Origin: Casp-Chloro-G3 sp002816715
GTDB lineage: Bacteria > Chloroflexota > Dehalococcoidia > Lucifugimonadales > UBA3495
DNA: 5,757 nucleotides
Reading direction: 5' to 3'
Assembly (NCBI GenBank): GCA_027623815.1
Contig: JAQBUV010000121.1
Span: 1 to 5,757, forward strand
Under the pieces are notes generated by a model that was given only the letters and a program-made list of their open reading frames with translations, was not told where the DNA came from and searched no databases. Position 1 is the stretch's first letter. Each line of letters starts with the position of its first letter. A program made the position numbers and the translations under genes. Positions 5,691 through 5,757 of this stretch are shown one piece after another.

Positions 5691-5757
5691 CGTCAAATTC
5701 GGTCTGATTCACTCAAATAATCCAGCTTTCATGGGGAAACCACTGTACTGCCAAGCG
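5673..5757. other. Unassigned sequence replacing the 3' part of tlyA
   Basis: These 85 bases are visibly more AT-rich than the tlyA part and do not encode any TlyA residues in any frame. On the - strand an open frame enters from the window edge and stops with TGA at 5709-5711 after the residues FPMKAGLFE, which could be the C-terminus of an incoming gene such as a transposase, but 15 residues are too few to identify. ACTGCC occurs both at the break (5665-5670) and near the window end (5747-5752). No terminal inverted repeat is visible. Confidence 0.4.

Noticed and set aside
5709..5756. Partial transposase on the - strand at the window end
   Set aside because: Only 15 residues are visible and none form a recognisable motif; kept as a possibility in the tlyA finding but not called as a gene.

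Overview
The window reads as chromosomal DNA of a free-living bacterium, most likely a member of the Chloroflexota (SAR202/Dehalococcoidia-like). This is an inference from protein style only: a lipoprotein solute-binding protein with a Thr/Ala/Pro-rich linker after the lipobox cysteine, and moderately GC-rich genes with AT-richer intergenic DNA. No taxonomic marker is complete here.

Layout, all on the + strand. Positions 1-304 are a gene-free leader with a good promoter candidate (81-109) and small repeats. Positions 305-2116 encode a peptide/nickel-type (family 5) ABC-importer lipoprotein, closed by a strong intrinsic terminator (2154-2191). Positions 2192-2456 hold a second promoter with a perfect TATAAT and a possible 24-codon leader ORF (2380-2454). 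Its codons contain five Asn-Arg pairs and it stops two bases before the next gene. Positions 2457-3413 and 3444-4367 encode the two DppB/DppC-type permeases, closed by a second terminator (4402-4434). A third promoter candidate (4433-4462) leads into a crotonase-superfamily gene (4523-5312), split by one extra G in a G7 run. A tlyA-type rRNA methyltransferase gene (start 5370) follows closely. It breaks off at about 5672, and the last 85 bases match neither TlyA nor any gene I recognise.

How the parts work together: the binding protein captures an oligopeptide-like solute outside the membrane and passes it to the DppB/DppC channel. The DppD/DppF ATPases needed to power import are absent, and the terminator after dppC suggests they lie elsewhere. 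The terminator and second promoter between binding protein and permeases uncouple their expression. The crotonase and tlyA genes form a separate, unrelated transcription unit.

I see no CRISPR array, phage module, defence system, tRNA or rRNA. The points most worth a second look are the Asn-Arg-rich leader ORF, the G7 frameshift, the loss of the second catalytic Glu in the crotonase, and the abrupt break in tlyA.
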